DNA of 64,000 bases from positions 10,622,516 through 10,686,515 of the forward strand of contig NW_004454171.1 in the NCBI RefSeq assembly GCF_000283155.1, in the 5' to 3' direction. Shown piece after piece: positions 11,491-22,088 of the stretch. A program made the translations under genes and the position numbers. Source of the stretch: Ceratotherium simum simum (taxonomy: Eukaryota; Chordata; Mammalia; Perissodactyla; Rhinocerotidae). Below the pieces are notes generated by a model. The model did not search any database and was not told the DNA's origin. It worked only from the letters and a program-made list of their open reading frames with translations. Every line of letters begins with the position of its first letter. The first letter of the stretch is position 1.

Positions 11491-11805
11491 CACATTATGC
11501 AAAGCAGGCACGAGATAGACAGTTTGGCAGGAGTTCAGTTACTGCGGTTCATGGGAACTCTTGCCAGCGTTTCCTCACCAGCGGAGGAAGTAGGGTGTTA
11601 ATTAATGGGAAATTCACGTGAAGGAGGTTCATGTCTCGTTTCATATCAAAGCCCCTCTCAGGAAACAGGGCTCTGAGAAGAGTCACAATATTAGCCAGGT
11701 CGGGAGTGTTTGTGAAGGAAGAGGTGATCTTGCTTTCTTCTGGAGAATCATACAGTCTCTCTGTCGCTGGTCCTCACACTAGGGAGACACTTGCCTCTTC
11801 ATTGT
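11491..11805 (+). repeat. Paralogous block, copy B
   Basis: Partner of 9110-9390. The first anchor is at 11492-11531 (34/40 identical). The second, GTGTTAATTAATGGGAAAT, is at 11595-11613 (18/19). The third, CTTGCCTCTTCATTG, is at 11790-11804. Anchor spacings are 103 and 195 bases, against 97 and 160 in copy A, so copy B has gained or copy A has lost sequence mainly between the second and third anchors. The best conserved piece contains a TTAATTAAT homeodomain-type palindrome. No coding potential is evident. Confidence 0.75.
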
Positions 11806-12089
11806 CTCCCACAGCAGCGGAAATGAGTCTTTTCAGAGTATTCAGCACTAGCAGAGCCCACCTCTGCAGTGATGACAGCCAGCAGTCCCTGTGCCTTTGG
11901 CTGCAAACAGAGGCTCTAAGGACGCCGATCAGCGGCCTTGGCTTCCCCCCCAGCCCCACCCCAGGGCATTTCTCTTCTATTAGCAGCCCCCCCATCAGGC
12001 CCTGGCAGAGCTGTAGCTTTTCTGTGAATCGCCAACCAGACACCCAGCCCTGATCACATTCCCCCCACCCTGTCGATTGCTGCCTCACG

Positions 12090-12210
12090 TGTCTGCCTCT
12101 CCCACAAGACTGTGCGTTCCCTTAGGACACAACCCCGAGGTGTTCCTTGGCCCATAATGCGGGATGAATCAAGATGTCAAATAAAGAAATGGAAGAATGA
12201 ATGACTAAAC
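12090..12210 (+). repeat. L2 LINE 3' end, decayed
   Basis: CCCACAAGACTGTGCGTTCC, CTTAGGACACAACCCC and a GGAAGAATGAATGAC tail follow the L2 3' terminus ('agactgtgagctcc...' then GAATGAATGA). Confidence 0.55.
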
Positions 12211-13064
12211 TCCCAGGAGACTCTCTCATAAACTCAGATTAAAGTGAAAATTATCAGTAGGGCCAAGTGACACTACTCCAGAATATTTGCGTTCTAAAAG
12301 CCTCCCACCAACCTAGTGAGGAATTAGAGAATTTTAAGCCCCAGGTGGTTGGGAGGAAGAGGAGTTTGGGGAAATCCAGTGGCACATCAAGGGCAGAAGA
12401 ACAAGGGGAACCCTCAAGCCCAGGGTACAGGCAATAAGGTGGCACATTGTCTGCAGAAAATTTAAAAACAATAAGAAATCTGACCCAAATCAGTTTACTT
12501 TTATTATCACCTTCACCAGCGATTTTAAATAATGTCATTGACAAAATACTCCTCCCCCACAAAAAATCTTTAGCCCGTCTGTTTTAAGTAATTTATTGTT
12601 TAAGCAGTTTATTGTTGAGTATTAATAATATATGTGTCAAATGATCACATTTTTATAACTTATCCTTTAATATACATTGTAGTCTATATGGAATTTAATT
12701 TGGAGAAATCCCAGTTATATAACTGGCCCCACACATGTGCAGAGTCAGTTACACATGTTCCTTTGGCAATTAAGTTTTCCCAGTTCAGAATCGCTTGCTG
12801 TTGCTTCGGGTGAAGATCATGGCTGCAATCTCCCTGGTTCTACCTGTTCTTGCATTTAAACACAGGTTCTAAATAAACAATAATAGCACGGTGATTGTAA
12901 AGACGGATTTGAATTTCAATCCTGTCACTCTAAGTGATCACTTGGAGGGGTTTTTTTTTTGTATTTAGTATTTCAATTTTAAAACAGTGAAACAGAGAGA
13001 ACTGTGAAGTATAATTTATTTTTGGAGGTGCAAATTTTAATTCATACATGAAATATTTTAGTGA
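12211..13064. other. Unassigned AT-rich stretch
   Basis: No gene or repeat is assigned. Composition becomes AT-rich after about 12.55 kb. A GTGATTGTAAAGACGGATTT piece near 12890 may be a remnant of an MIR head, but it is too short to call. Confidence 0.45.
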
Positions 13065-13212
13065 CTTTTAATAATATTTTTTATTGAGATATAATTGACA
13101 TATAACATCTATTAGTTTCAGGTTTACAACATGATGATTCAATATATTTATATATTGTGAGATGATATATGTATACATTGTGAAGTGATAATATCTTTTA
13201 ACATAAAATTTA
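13065..13212 (+). repeat. L1 3' region fragment
   Basis: TTTTTATTGAGATATAATTG, ACATATAACATCTATTAG, TTTCAGGTTTACAACATGAT and ATATATTGTGAGATGATA follow the 3' part of older (L1M-type) LINE-1 elements. The same section recurs at 47822-47945. A SINE is inserted just downstream. Confidence 0.8.
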
Positions 13213-13213
13213 T

Positions 13214-13545
13214 TCAATTTAATTAATTAATTTATTTATTTATTTTTTGTGAGGAAGATCAGCCCTGAGCTAACATCCATGCTAATCCTCCTCTTTTTGC
13301 TGAGGAAGGCCAGCTCTGAGCTAACATTATTGTCAATCCTCCTCCTTTTTTATCCCCCCCAAAGCCCCAGTAGATAGTTGTAGGTCATAGCTGCACATCC
13401 TTCTAGTTGCTGTATGTAGGACGCCGCCTCACCATGGCCAGAGAAGCGGTGAGTCGGTGAGCGCCCGGGATCCGAACCCAGGCTGCCAGTAGCGGAGCGC
13501 GTTCACTTAAACGCTAAGCCACAGGGCTGACCCCTCAATTTAATT
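13214..13545 (-). mobile_element. ERE-type SINE, long form, minus strand, with target-site duplication
   Basis: The SINE body lies between two perfect copies of TCAATTTAATT (13214-13224 and 13535-13545). Read on the minus strand it has the CAGCCCTGTGGCTTAG head, the B box as GGATCCGAACCC on the plus strand, the long-form middle block and two 3' modules. It ends in an A/T-rich tail beside the left duplication. The intact duplication shows L1-mediated retroposition into AT-rich DNA. Confidence 0.95.
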
Positions 13546-14059
13546 TATAATTGTTTTGAAACCAAAGAATGAATTCAGAGAAAAACTTAATACCTGCTGT
13601 ATGATTTCATAGTTGCCTAAATTATACTTTTTTGCAGATCTTTCCATTTTACTAATATTCATTTAGTCATTACTGGACGATTATTTACATCAAATATTAT
13701 TATATAAAGTTGTAACAAAAGGGTTACACTTCAAACTGATAGGTAGACATAAAATTTTTGAATAGTTGTGCTTTTTTTCCCTTTTTTGTACCGCAATATT
13801 TTTTTTAGACTTTATCTTCTTTTAAATTTTATTGGCCTGAATATATAAACAAAGTTCAAGAAAAGAGAAATTTTGCTGTGGGTTTGTTTTCTGGACATTC
13901 TTCTCCTTTTAATTTTACAATTGTTACTGAAAATAGTTTTGTCATATAGAGAGGGTAGTTGTTAAAATATGATCCACTCCAGATGTCAAATAAGCCAGTA
14001 ATGCCCCTGGGCAAATCTAAAATCATACCATACAGGCAGTGCCCCCCGCTCCAGACCAG
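13546..14059. other. Unassigned AT-rich stretch
   Basis: AT-rich sequence in which I recognise no gene or repeat family. Confidence 0.45.
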
Positions 14060-14340
14060 CTCTGCTCCCACCAGTCACTCAGTAGGCCTTCTCTCCTTCA
14101 TCTTGTTTTACTTTCTTCATGGCGTTTCTCACTATCTGAAATTCTCCCCTCCCCCTGCTCCTCCTCCTCCCGTTCCTCTCCCGCCTCCTCCTCCTCGTCT
14201 TCCTCCTCCCTCTCCTCTCTCTCTCTCTTTCTCTCTCTCAGTCCTCCAACTAGAATATGAGCTCAGGAGAACAAAGACTGTATTTGTCTTTGTCCTGTAT
14301 GTAGAAGGTGCTTAAAGAACATTTATTGCATTGATTAATT
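14060..14340 (+). repeat. L2 LINE 3' end carrying a pyrimidine expansion
   Basis: TTGTTTTACTTTCTTCATGG, then TTTCTCACTATCTGAAATTC on the left and CAACTAGAATATGAGCTCAG, GTAGAAGGTGCTTAAAGAAC on the right follow the L2 3' region. About 100 bases of polypyrimidine sit between the two halves, where the L2 consensus has a short CT-rich segment. The expansion therefore arose inside the old LINE. Confidence 0.78.
14142..14241 (+). repeat. Polypyrimidine (CTC/CT) tract
   Basis: About 100 bases of almost pure C and T with only scattered G interruptions: CTC and CCTCCT units first, then a CT run (CTCTCTCTCTTTCTCTCTCT). It produces proline- or serine-rich open frames that are compositional artefacts. 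Confidence 0.9.
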
Positions 14341-14344
14341 AATT

Positions 14345-15017
14345 AAACAACCCACACCTAAGGCAAATTTCATTCCAGTCTGGAAATACTGACCCTCTGT
14401 ATGGTACTGTACTTGGAGGCAGGGTGGGTGGACCTTCCCCTGCAGGCTGGCAACATTCCACAGTACCGCACCCTAAATTATTAAGTCACTATTTTTGCTC
14501 AGTGGTGCGAAGATAGCTCAAGTCAAGTTGCTAAGGGCAACATACCTTTGCTTTCCCATCTTCATCTATTCCCCTCAAAAAAAGTACAAAAAAGATCTTT
14601 TAAAAGGTTTAGATGTGAAAAGTCCCCAGAGGAAGAAAAATGCCCCACACTATACTCTTACATAATCCAGTCATAATTATAAAGATCTCAGTTCAACAAT
14701 TTGAACAATTTTTTTCAGCTAACACATTAGCAGGTTTTAAAAGTATTTGTTTCTTAGTTAATTTTACATCTTATCCTGGGGTTTTGGGGGGAAAAAAGAA
14801 TTTTCAAGATGTAAGGATGTAAAAAGATAGATTTCCAGGCACTGTGATTTGTAATCCAAGTTATCTGGGGCAGTAGCAAGGACCACAGGTTGCTTATCAC
14901 AACGCTCTTAAGGTGAGGCTGAGAGTGGGAGCCTAGGTTTGACAATCATCAATTACTGCCTCTCCCACATCCCCACATTTAATCAATCTCCAGTTCTGAC
15001 AGATTATAACTCCAAAC
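14345..15017. other. Unassigned non-coding stretch
   Basis: No gene or repeat is recognised between the L2 end and the palindromic DNA element. Confidence 0.45.
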
Positions 15018-15019
15018 TA

Positions 15020-15229
15020 CAGTCATGTGTTGCATAACGATGTTTTGGTCAACGATGGACCACATATAAGACAGCAGTCCCATAAGATTAGTCCCATATG
15101 ACCTAAGTATGAAGTAAGCTATACCATCTAAATTGGTGTAAGCACGCTCTATGATGTTCACACAACGATGAAATCGCCCAGCAATGCAGTTCTCAGAACA
15201 TATCCCCCTCGTTAAATGACACGTGACTA
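15020..15229. mobile_element. Tigger-like palindromic MITE
   Basis: The left end CAGTCATGTGTTGCATAACG is the approximate inverse of the right end, which reads CGTTAAATGACACGTGACTA on the plus strand. Between them the element keeps GACGGACC-like (GATGGACCACATATAAGACA) and CCCATAAGATTAGTCCCATA segments typical of a short mammalian Tc1/mariner MITE that spreads as a palindrome. A TA precedes the left end, as expected for this superfamily. Exact family membership is not certain from memory. Confidence 0.72.
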
Positions 15230-15239
15230 TTTCTCGAAT

Positions 15240-15905
15240 CTAACCCTTCCTATCCACTTATTAATCAACAGCCTTCTGGTTTCCCTGCCTTCAATGTTGT
15301 CCTAAATCCCCCAATCCGTTCTACCCAAGGCCAACAATCAGACCATGCTCCTCACTGTATAAAAATCTCCAATAGCTCCTCTTTGCCTAGGGAGGAAAGG
15401 TCGAGCGCCTTAATGAGCCGTAAAAAGGCTCTCCAGGATAGCTCCACTTATTTCTTGTCCCTCTTCTTACACTTAAGGATCTAATAAACCCAGATTTTGT
15501 AGTTCTCCAATCACCCCATGAGGTTTCTCCTCCTGTGTCTCTGTATAGGTTGACCTTATGCCATAATGCCCTTACCCAACCCTCTATTCTCTGGCTGATA
15601 CCTACTCACCTTTTAAGACTCCATCTAAGTGTTGCTTTCTCTAGGAGGCCTCCTTGGAAACACTCCTTTGCCCAGTCAGAATTAGGTCCTTCCCTTCTAT
15701 CTTCCCAAAGAGCCCTCTATCATTCTCTGGATGTTGTCAAATTATAATTATGTGCATACGGATCCATTAACCTTATTAGACTGTGGAATTCCTGAGGTCA
15801 GAGACTGTATCTTATTCATCTTAATCTTAGGGCCTAGAACAGTGTCCAGCACATAAGTGGCACTTAGTAAGCGCCTGTTGAATGAATGAATTAAGTAAAT
15901 GAATA
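15240..15905 (+). repeat. L2 LINE 3' region, long copy
   Basis: The longest uninterrupted L2 piece in the window. In order it has CAATAGCTCCTCTTTGCCTA, CACCTTTTAAGACTCCATC, CTAGGAGGCCTCCTTGGAAA, a TTAGACTGTGGAATTCCTGA block, CAGAGACTGTATCTTATTCA, CAGTGTCCAGCACATAAGTG and the GTTGAATGAATGAATTAAG tail. All are landmarks of the L2 3' end. Confidence 0.9.
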
Positions 15906-17136
15906 TATGAATGACAAAATTGTTTTTTCAACTCAAGTATCTATTTTTAGAAAAGTCTAAAAGTAAGATTACAATTCATTATACATATAGAGAACTGCTT
16001 TTATGTAAAATCACAGTCATATGAACATGAGAGCACCTAGTCATTCTGGGAAAAGTTTGCCCAACAGCCAGTCCAAGCCCTCCTAGCCTGGCTTTCTCAA
16101 GTCCCAGAAAGGGTCTCATTGTCCCAATTTGTGCATGGAGGACGTTATTCTCCAGGGTTGCTTATATAGTACTTCTCACGGACACTGAAATAACTTACTT
16201 ATCACTGGGTCTAGTTGCACCTTGGTTCAGAGCAGAAATAGAGACACAATGAGCTGGAGACAGGGCATGCTTGTTTTGGAATTTACTGAAATCATAGTCT
16301 TGATCTGCAAGCTTCTAGGGACATCTAATTAGTTCCCTGAAGTTAAATCTGTGTTTCTGGGGAGAGCTTTTTCAACCTACATGCATCCCATGTCCTCCTG
16401 TAGTCCCCTTAGCTGCCCATTCCCCACCTCTCCACTTACTTGACTCTGACACAGGCTCTTAGGGGTAGGAGCATATATTCTGATAAAGCTTCCCAGTTAC
16501 TCTAATATATCCTCAGCCCCACCCTGCCAAACACAACCCACCTGGACAGCTGGTCAGACTATCCCTCCACTCCTGAAGTGCGAGGGTCAGAGCAGCAACA
16601 GCGAGGTTTTTCTAGAACTGGACACCTCACTTTTCCTCTTATCGCAGTTTAGCCCCAACATTTCTGCAGTGTTTCCCTAAGAGAACAATAAGAATTGGGA
16701 AGAAATAACATCATGGGTCACTGGGAAGGACATAATCAGATGCTGGAAGAAAATGTGAACTAGAGAATTCCAGAGAAATGAGTCCAGACTGGTCTTCTGA
16801 GATTGTACGACCCAAAGTAGGGTTTTTCCTGGCCAGGACCATGCCAAGAATACACCCTTGTAGTCACCAAGCCTGCGGCCATGTGGTAAGGGCACACTTT
16901 TAACCCTTGATGAAGGTCCCCAAAGACAGAGGGAAAAAAATAACAGAGAATAATGATAACAATGGCCACTTGTACTCCTTTAGTAAAGTTGGCATTAGAA
17001 GAAGATTGTGCAAAGCTGTGATAAAACAAGGCTATTGTAGGCAGGTATTGTCCTCGTAATACTCCTAGTGCCTCTAAATGTCCAGAAACTCAGCTAGCAA
17101 GGTGTTCTAGGAATTTCCCAGACCTCTTTAAGACAG
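15906..17136. other. Unassigned non-coding stretch
   Basis: Nothing recognised as a gene or a repeat family. Short open frames on the minus strand near 16.7-17.0 kb have no recognisable protein content. Confidence 0.45.
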
Positions 17137-17356
17137 ACAGGAAGGAAGGAAGGAAGGAAGGAAGGAAGGAAGGAAGGAAGNNNNNNNNNNNNNNNNNNNN
17201 NNNNNNNNNNNNNNNNNNNNNNNNNNNNNNNNNNNNNNNNNNNNNNNNNNNNNNNNNNNNNNNNNNNNNNNNNNNNNNNNGGAGGGAGGGAAGGAAGGAA
17301 GGAAGGAAGGAAGGAAGGAAGGAAGGAAGGAAGGAAGGAAGGAAGGAAGGAAGGAA
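17137..17356 (+). repeat. GGAA microsatellite with an internal 100-N assembly gap
   Basis: Tandem GGAA (GAAG) units run from about 17137, are replaced by exactly 100 N at 17181-17280, and resume to about 17356. The round gap length is a placeholder convention, so the true array length is unknown and probably longer. A GGAGGGAGGG variant directly follows the gap. Confidence 0.97.
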
Positions 17357-18799
17357 AGAAAAATACTTTTATTTGTTAGTCATTCATTTATTTGACAAAT
17401 ATTTATTAAGTTCCTTCCACATGCCAAGCACCTGGCTAGATCACAAACTAATAGACTATGTCCCTTTTGTTCACAACTATACTCCCAACACTTAGTATAG
17501 TACCTGGCATATAATAGAAGATCCAGATAAATTTAAATGAAGATCATTTTCCAGCATGACAGCATGAGCAGCTCTGCAGATCCGTTTTCCAGTGGAATTG
17601 GTGAAATTTATTTTTAAAAACGACCATTTAAAGCCCCTGGAAATGATCTTAAGGGCATACAGTAAATGAAGAAACATCTATGCAAAAAAGTCTATGAAAA
17701 CTCATTAGGAAAAGGGAGTCTGTGGTACTTGAGCCAAGACCACTCCCATCCTGCCCCCTCCCAGTTCAGCATGGCAGAGACTTTACTCTACACAAGGGGA
17801 GCCAAGAACAGAGGGCTTCCTCACTCCCAGTTTGGAGTTAGAGGGCTCTTTTTCCTAGGAGAAGCAGGACATCAGTATTTCTCATCCTGCCTCAACTCCC
17901 TGTTGCGGAGGCTAAGTTGTGGGTAAGTACAGTGGAGAGGTGGGGGCTTCCTCAAGCCCCCACTAGTGGAAGGGAGGCTTTACCTTGGGTGCAGTACTGC
18001 TGAGAAAACTGGGGCCCCCATTGCTTCTGGTCTGGCTTGTAACGTGGTTGTTCCATGTTAGGAGAGGCAAGCTAAGAAGACCTCAGGCTACTGCCACCCC
18101 TTTACCAAGTGCTCAACTCCTAAAGTGGGGGTGTCACTCAGAGAAAGGGGTGCCATTTTGCCTAGAGGGGGAGAAACAAGTCATAAACAGATAGCTCCTA
18201 ATCTCTTCCCAAATGAACTTTGTTGCAAATGAAGCAACAAAGTGTAGAGAAGTTCAAGCCTAAGGGCACTCTCTCAAGAACACTGGATATTGTGGTCAGT
18301 AGGGGGCAATTGGGAGGAAGTTTATGGATTTGGTGACGATAGAGGTTAAACTGTAAACTAGCTAATTTTCAGAAAAGAGCTAAGGAAGGAGATGGCTGGG
18401 CAGACTCCTCATGGGGACAGAACAAATATCAAACAGTGACCTCAGAAACTTTTCCTTCAAGGGAACCTAAGCGTGATTGGATTTGTCTGTAGAGCAATTT
18501 ATGCCTTTATCATGTTGTGGAAAACAATAGAGTGATTAATCAGCCAGCAATAGAGGAACTTAATAGCTGGGAGTGGCCAGGGAAAGAGAAAACTAAAGCC
18601 CCACCCAACCCACTGTCATCCCAGGGGGACCGTGGGCATCCTCAAAGCTGTGCTTCCCTGAGGAACAACTTCAGAGGCTTAACACCACGTGTGTGTTGGG
18701 AGGGCTGGATGAAACTTTACTAACATAATATAACCAGTCACTAAAAAACTAAACAATCAAATAACAATTAGAAGCCCTGGGGCGGGGAAGGGGGAAGTA
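17357..18799. other. Unassigned stretch, ancient-repeat texture at the start
   Basis: The first 100 bases (CATTCATTTATTTGACAAAT, CCTTCCACATGCCAAGCACC) look like an old mammalian interspersed repeat. The rest, including several frames of 60-86 codons around 17.7-18.7 kb, is not recognised. Confidence 0.4.
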
Positions 18800-19080
18800 C
18801 CCAGAGTTGCTACAATATGTCCAGTTCCCAACAAAAGCTTACAAGACATGCAAAGAAACAGGACAGTATGACCCATATACTAGGCAGGCAATGGAAATAG
18901 TCTGTGAAAGCAAACAGATGGTAGAATTAACAGAAAAAGACTTCAAAGCAGCCACATAAATCTGTTCAAAGAACTAAAGGAAACCGTAATTAAAAAAGTA
19001 AAGAAAGGTATGACGATAACATCACATCAAATAGAGAATATCAATAAGGAGATAGACATCAAATAAATTAATATATAAAT
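18800..19080 (+). repeat. L1 5' region/ORF1-proximal fragment
   Basis: CTTACAAGACATGCAAAGAA, ACAGGACAGTATGACCCATA, GACTTCAAAGCAGCCACATA and GTTCAAAGAACTAAAGGAAA follow the 5' region just before ORF1 of L1M/HAL1-type elements. It is decayed and has no coding capacity. Confidence 0.72.
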
Positions 19081-19487
19081 GAATGAATGAATGGGTAAAT
19101 GAAAGAGTATAGACTTTTACCAGCAGGCCCAACCCTAACATTTGCAGAGACCAGGATAAGAATAAAAATGGTGGCCTGTCTACCATGTGTCTAAATATTT
19201 AAGTATAAACTAAACTAGCAAACTATTAAATAGTGTTTTATCCTCACTCTTTGAAAAATGTGGTTTCATAATGACTTAGATACTTGAGGTATAACTGTGA
19301 ACAACCCAGTCTACCAAGTCCAAGCTTTATCCTCCAACCTTCCTCCAAGAGCTGCTTTTGGCCACTTGAGGCACATCTGTCCTCAGACCCAGGAAAGAGG
19401 CCTGTGCAAGCCCTGGAGGTGGGCTCAGAGCCATTCGAGCAGGAATCTCTGGGTCTCAGGCACCCCAGCACAGGGTCTAGATTAAAA

Positions 19488-19672
19488 CAGCAGCTCTCAA
19501 ACATGAGCAGGCATCCGAATCACCAAGAAGCTGTGAAAACACTGATGGCTGGTCCATACCTCTGAGTTTTTGATTCAGTAGTTCCAAGTTAGGTCCAAGT
19601 AGTTGCATTTTCTAACAAATTCCTAGATGATGTGATGCTCTGTCTTGGACACTACATTCTGGTCTAGAAAGG
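19488..19672 (+). mobile_element. MER5A-like hAT-Charlie MITE
   Basis: CAGCAGCTCTCAAACATGAG, CAGGCATCCGAATCACC, GATTCAGTAGTTCCAAG, GTTGCATTTTCTAACAAATT and CCTAGATGATGTGATGC follow the MER5A consensus nearly end to end. This is a short non-autonomous DNA transposon with no coding sequence. Confidence 0.85.
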
Positions 19673-19679
19673 AGAAGGG

Positions 19680-20558
19680 CCCCAGGCTCTGGGTGGGCAT
19701 AGCTTTATTGTGCTTTGGGGAGGGCTTCAGCTGGAGGAGAGCCAGAGCAGGGTCTTCTTAATTAAGCACAGGGCCTGGCACAGGACCCTCTTGCCCAGCG
19801 CTACTTGGCAGCAACAGAACGTATACCAGGCAGCCTGGGAGATTGCAGGGGATAATGCACAATGGGATGCCTGCATCTCTGAATGCAGCCATTCTTCAAC
19901 AATGGAGTCCGATCGTTCGATTGGGAGACATATACTCCCTAGCAACAGACCAGCCACTTTACTCCAACCAAGTCCCAGTGCCAGGGGGCACAAGGATGCT
20001 CTCATTCCTTCTATCACCAGTCATGGGATGACACAGCAGCAGGGTCAGCTGAGGTTCCAGTGAGGATAAGATTGCTTTGTCCACTCTGAGAAATGCTCAC
20101 TAAATTCATCTGAGCACAAAACCTTTTTCTGAAGTATCATCTATTAACATCACATGCAAGTATTTTGGGAACTGCAATACTGGCCTGTTTTAACAGGAGT
20201 TTCAACCACCTTCCTCATCAAACTATTAAAAAGGTATCCAAGGGATGAAATAAAAGATGTATTTTCTTACTTTCCCTAACCCAACTTAAGAGTTGTCAAA
20301 TGACTAAGCTGTGAACAGCAGAAGAAAAGACTAAAAACAAAATGAGCTGGTTAAATCACAGTGTCCACTGTCTACACCTAAAGAGACAGAGGGGTGGGTC
20401 TGCAGACATTCAAACATAAACTCTACCTGGGCTAATTGGACTTCTGTCCAACAAATCGATTTTATGATAAAATCTACAGGTATAGTCTTACTTTACATTG
20501 GGCACACCAAAGCAGTATAAGCTACCTTATTTTAAAAAAAAAGAAAAAAGAAAATTCA
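19680..20558. other. Unassigned non-coding stretch
   Basis: No gene or repeat is recognised. An open frame of about 117 codons on the plus strand near 19.7-20.1 kb has no recognisable domain. Confidence 0.45.
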
Positions 20559-20765
20559 GGGGCCAGCCCGGTGGCGAAGTGGTTAAGTTCTCACGCTCCA
20601 CTTCAGCGGCACAGGGTTCGCAGGTTCGGATCCCTGGCGCGGACATACGCACCACTCATCAAGCCATGCTGTGGTGGTGTCCCGCATATAAAAAATAGAG
20701 GAAGATTGGCAACAGATGCTAGCTCAGGGCCAATCTTCCTCACCAAAATAAATAAATAAATAAAT
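20559..20765 (+). mobile_element. ERE-type SINE, short form with one 3' module
   Basis: Head GGGGCCAGCCCGGTGGCGAA, B box GGTTCGGATCCC, and CATCAAGCCATGCTGTGG in place of the long-form block. One 3' module follows, whose arms AGGAAGATTGGC and GCCAATCTTCCT are perfect inverse copies, then an (AAAT)n tail. I found no clear target-site duplication. Confidence 0.94.
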
Positions 20766-20769
20766 TGCA

Positions 20770-21737
20770 TGCATTCTTTCAGCAGGATTGCCATGACGAA
20801 GGTGTGAAATCACCAGGTCACGAATGAGCTGCATATAAGCTAGTCAGCATGAAGGTGCCCCCACCACTCCCACAAAAGACTTTTGCATCTTGAACTTCTT
20901 CTCCTTCCCTGTCAGGAGGCCACCACGAGCCTTCTTATTTTCCAGAGCAAGAGCCAGCACACTGAGCAAGGGACTTTCTCAAGGCCACAGTGTGTCCTCC
21001 CCCGGCGCCTGGATGCCCATCTCTCTCGGGTCTCTAGGGAGCAGCGTGGAGGTGACATGTGCCAGAAGATGAAGGGTTAATGAGCAGTTTAGCCTCTTGA
21101 AATAAAACCCCCTGAATTCGCTCAAGGACATCTTTTAAATTCCTCTCCTCCGGCACTTTGTTTGCAAGCCCATAAATAGCTCCTCTTCAAACACAGACTG
21201 AAAACCCAACCTAATCAAAGAGGTAAAACTGTTTCTGGCTGAAGCGTTTATTGTATTTGCACAGGTCAGAGCTATAGTGTTCCCTCTGATCTCAGGCTAA
21301 ATAAAAGGCAAAGACTTCGAGGACAGCAGTCTCATTCTTGAGATTCCCGTGAAATGGGGACTTTTCCTTCACTCAGTGTGACCTCACGTTAAGTACCAGC
21401 AGGCTGCCTGTTCTTCAGCAAGTACAGACTGAGATGCTCAGATGCCCTGCTCAGAACAGCAGTGGAACATACAGGGGACACTTGAGCCAGGAATTAGAAA
21501 AAGGAAATGTCTCCTGCTTTGTTGTTGGAACTGGCCTTAGATCACTCGCACACCAGAATAGTGGTGCACAGCAGAGGAAAGGAATCCTCCTTTAGGTTGC
21601 TCTCCAAGAAGGGGCTAAAACCTGTTTCTTCATGCCGACTTGTGACTGGAAGAGCTGCTTTCCTCTCATCTAATTCAAGTCTCTAATTTTACACATAAGA
21701 AAATCTAGACCCAGAGCTTTCGAGCAGTTTGCCTTAG
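20770..21737. other. Unassigned stretch with a candidate conserved segment
   Basis: No gene is recognised. At about 21060-21330 the DNA is repeat-free and holds motifs such as GGGTTAATGAGC, CCCATAAATAGC and GCGTTTATTGTATTTGCACA. It looks more like regulatory than decayed-repeat sequence. This is inference only; no conservation data are available here. Confidence 0.35.
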
Positions 21738-22016
21738 GTTGGTAGGTGGGTAGGTAGGTAAGTAGGTAGGAAGTAGGTAGGTAAGTAGGTAGAAAGTAGG
21801 TAGATAGGTAGGTAGGAAGTAGGTAGATAAGAAGTAGGTAGGTAGGAGATACGTGGGTGGGTAGGTAGGAGGTAGGCGAGTAGGTAGGTAGGTACATAGG
21901 TAAGTAGAAGGTTGGTAGGTAGTTAAGTAGGTAGGGAGAAAGTAGGTAGGAGGTAGGTAGGTAGGTAGGAAGTAGGTAAGTAGGTAGGTAGAAGGTAGGA
22001 AGGAGGTAGGTGGGTA
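21738..22016 (+). repeat. TAGG/TAAG-type tandem array
   Basis: About 280 bases of imperfect 4-base units (GTAGGTAGGTAAGTAGGTAG) with interspersed GAAGTAG and GGAGGTAG variants, giving an irregular longer period. On the minus strand the lack of stop codons in this composition yields a meaningless Tyr/Leu/Pro/Thr-rich open frame. Confidence 0.95.
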
Positions 22017-22088
22017 CTCTGCCAGGAACCAGGTCGCCTCATCTGGCTATAGCTAGACTTCTCTATATGCACACGAAGAGATCACTAA

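Noticed and set aside
13959..14315. Proline- and serine-rich open frames over a pyrimidine tract
   Set aside because: The composition comes from the CTC/CT repeat inside an L2 3' end, not from protein coding.
20559..20765. Target-site duplication for this ERE
   Set aside because: Flanks share only short A/T-rich strings (AAAATTCA and AAATTGCA), not enough to call.
21670..21897. Tyr/Leu/Pro/Thr-repeat open frame on the minus strand
   Set aside because: It is the translation of the TAGG array, which simply lacks stops on that strand.
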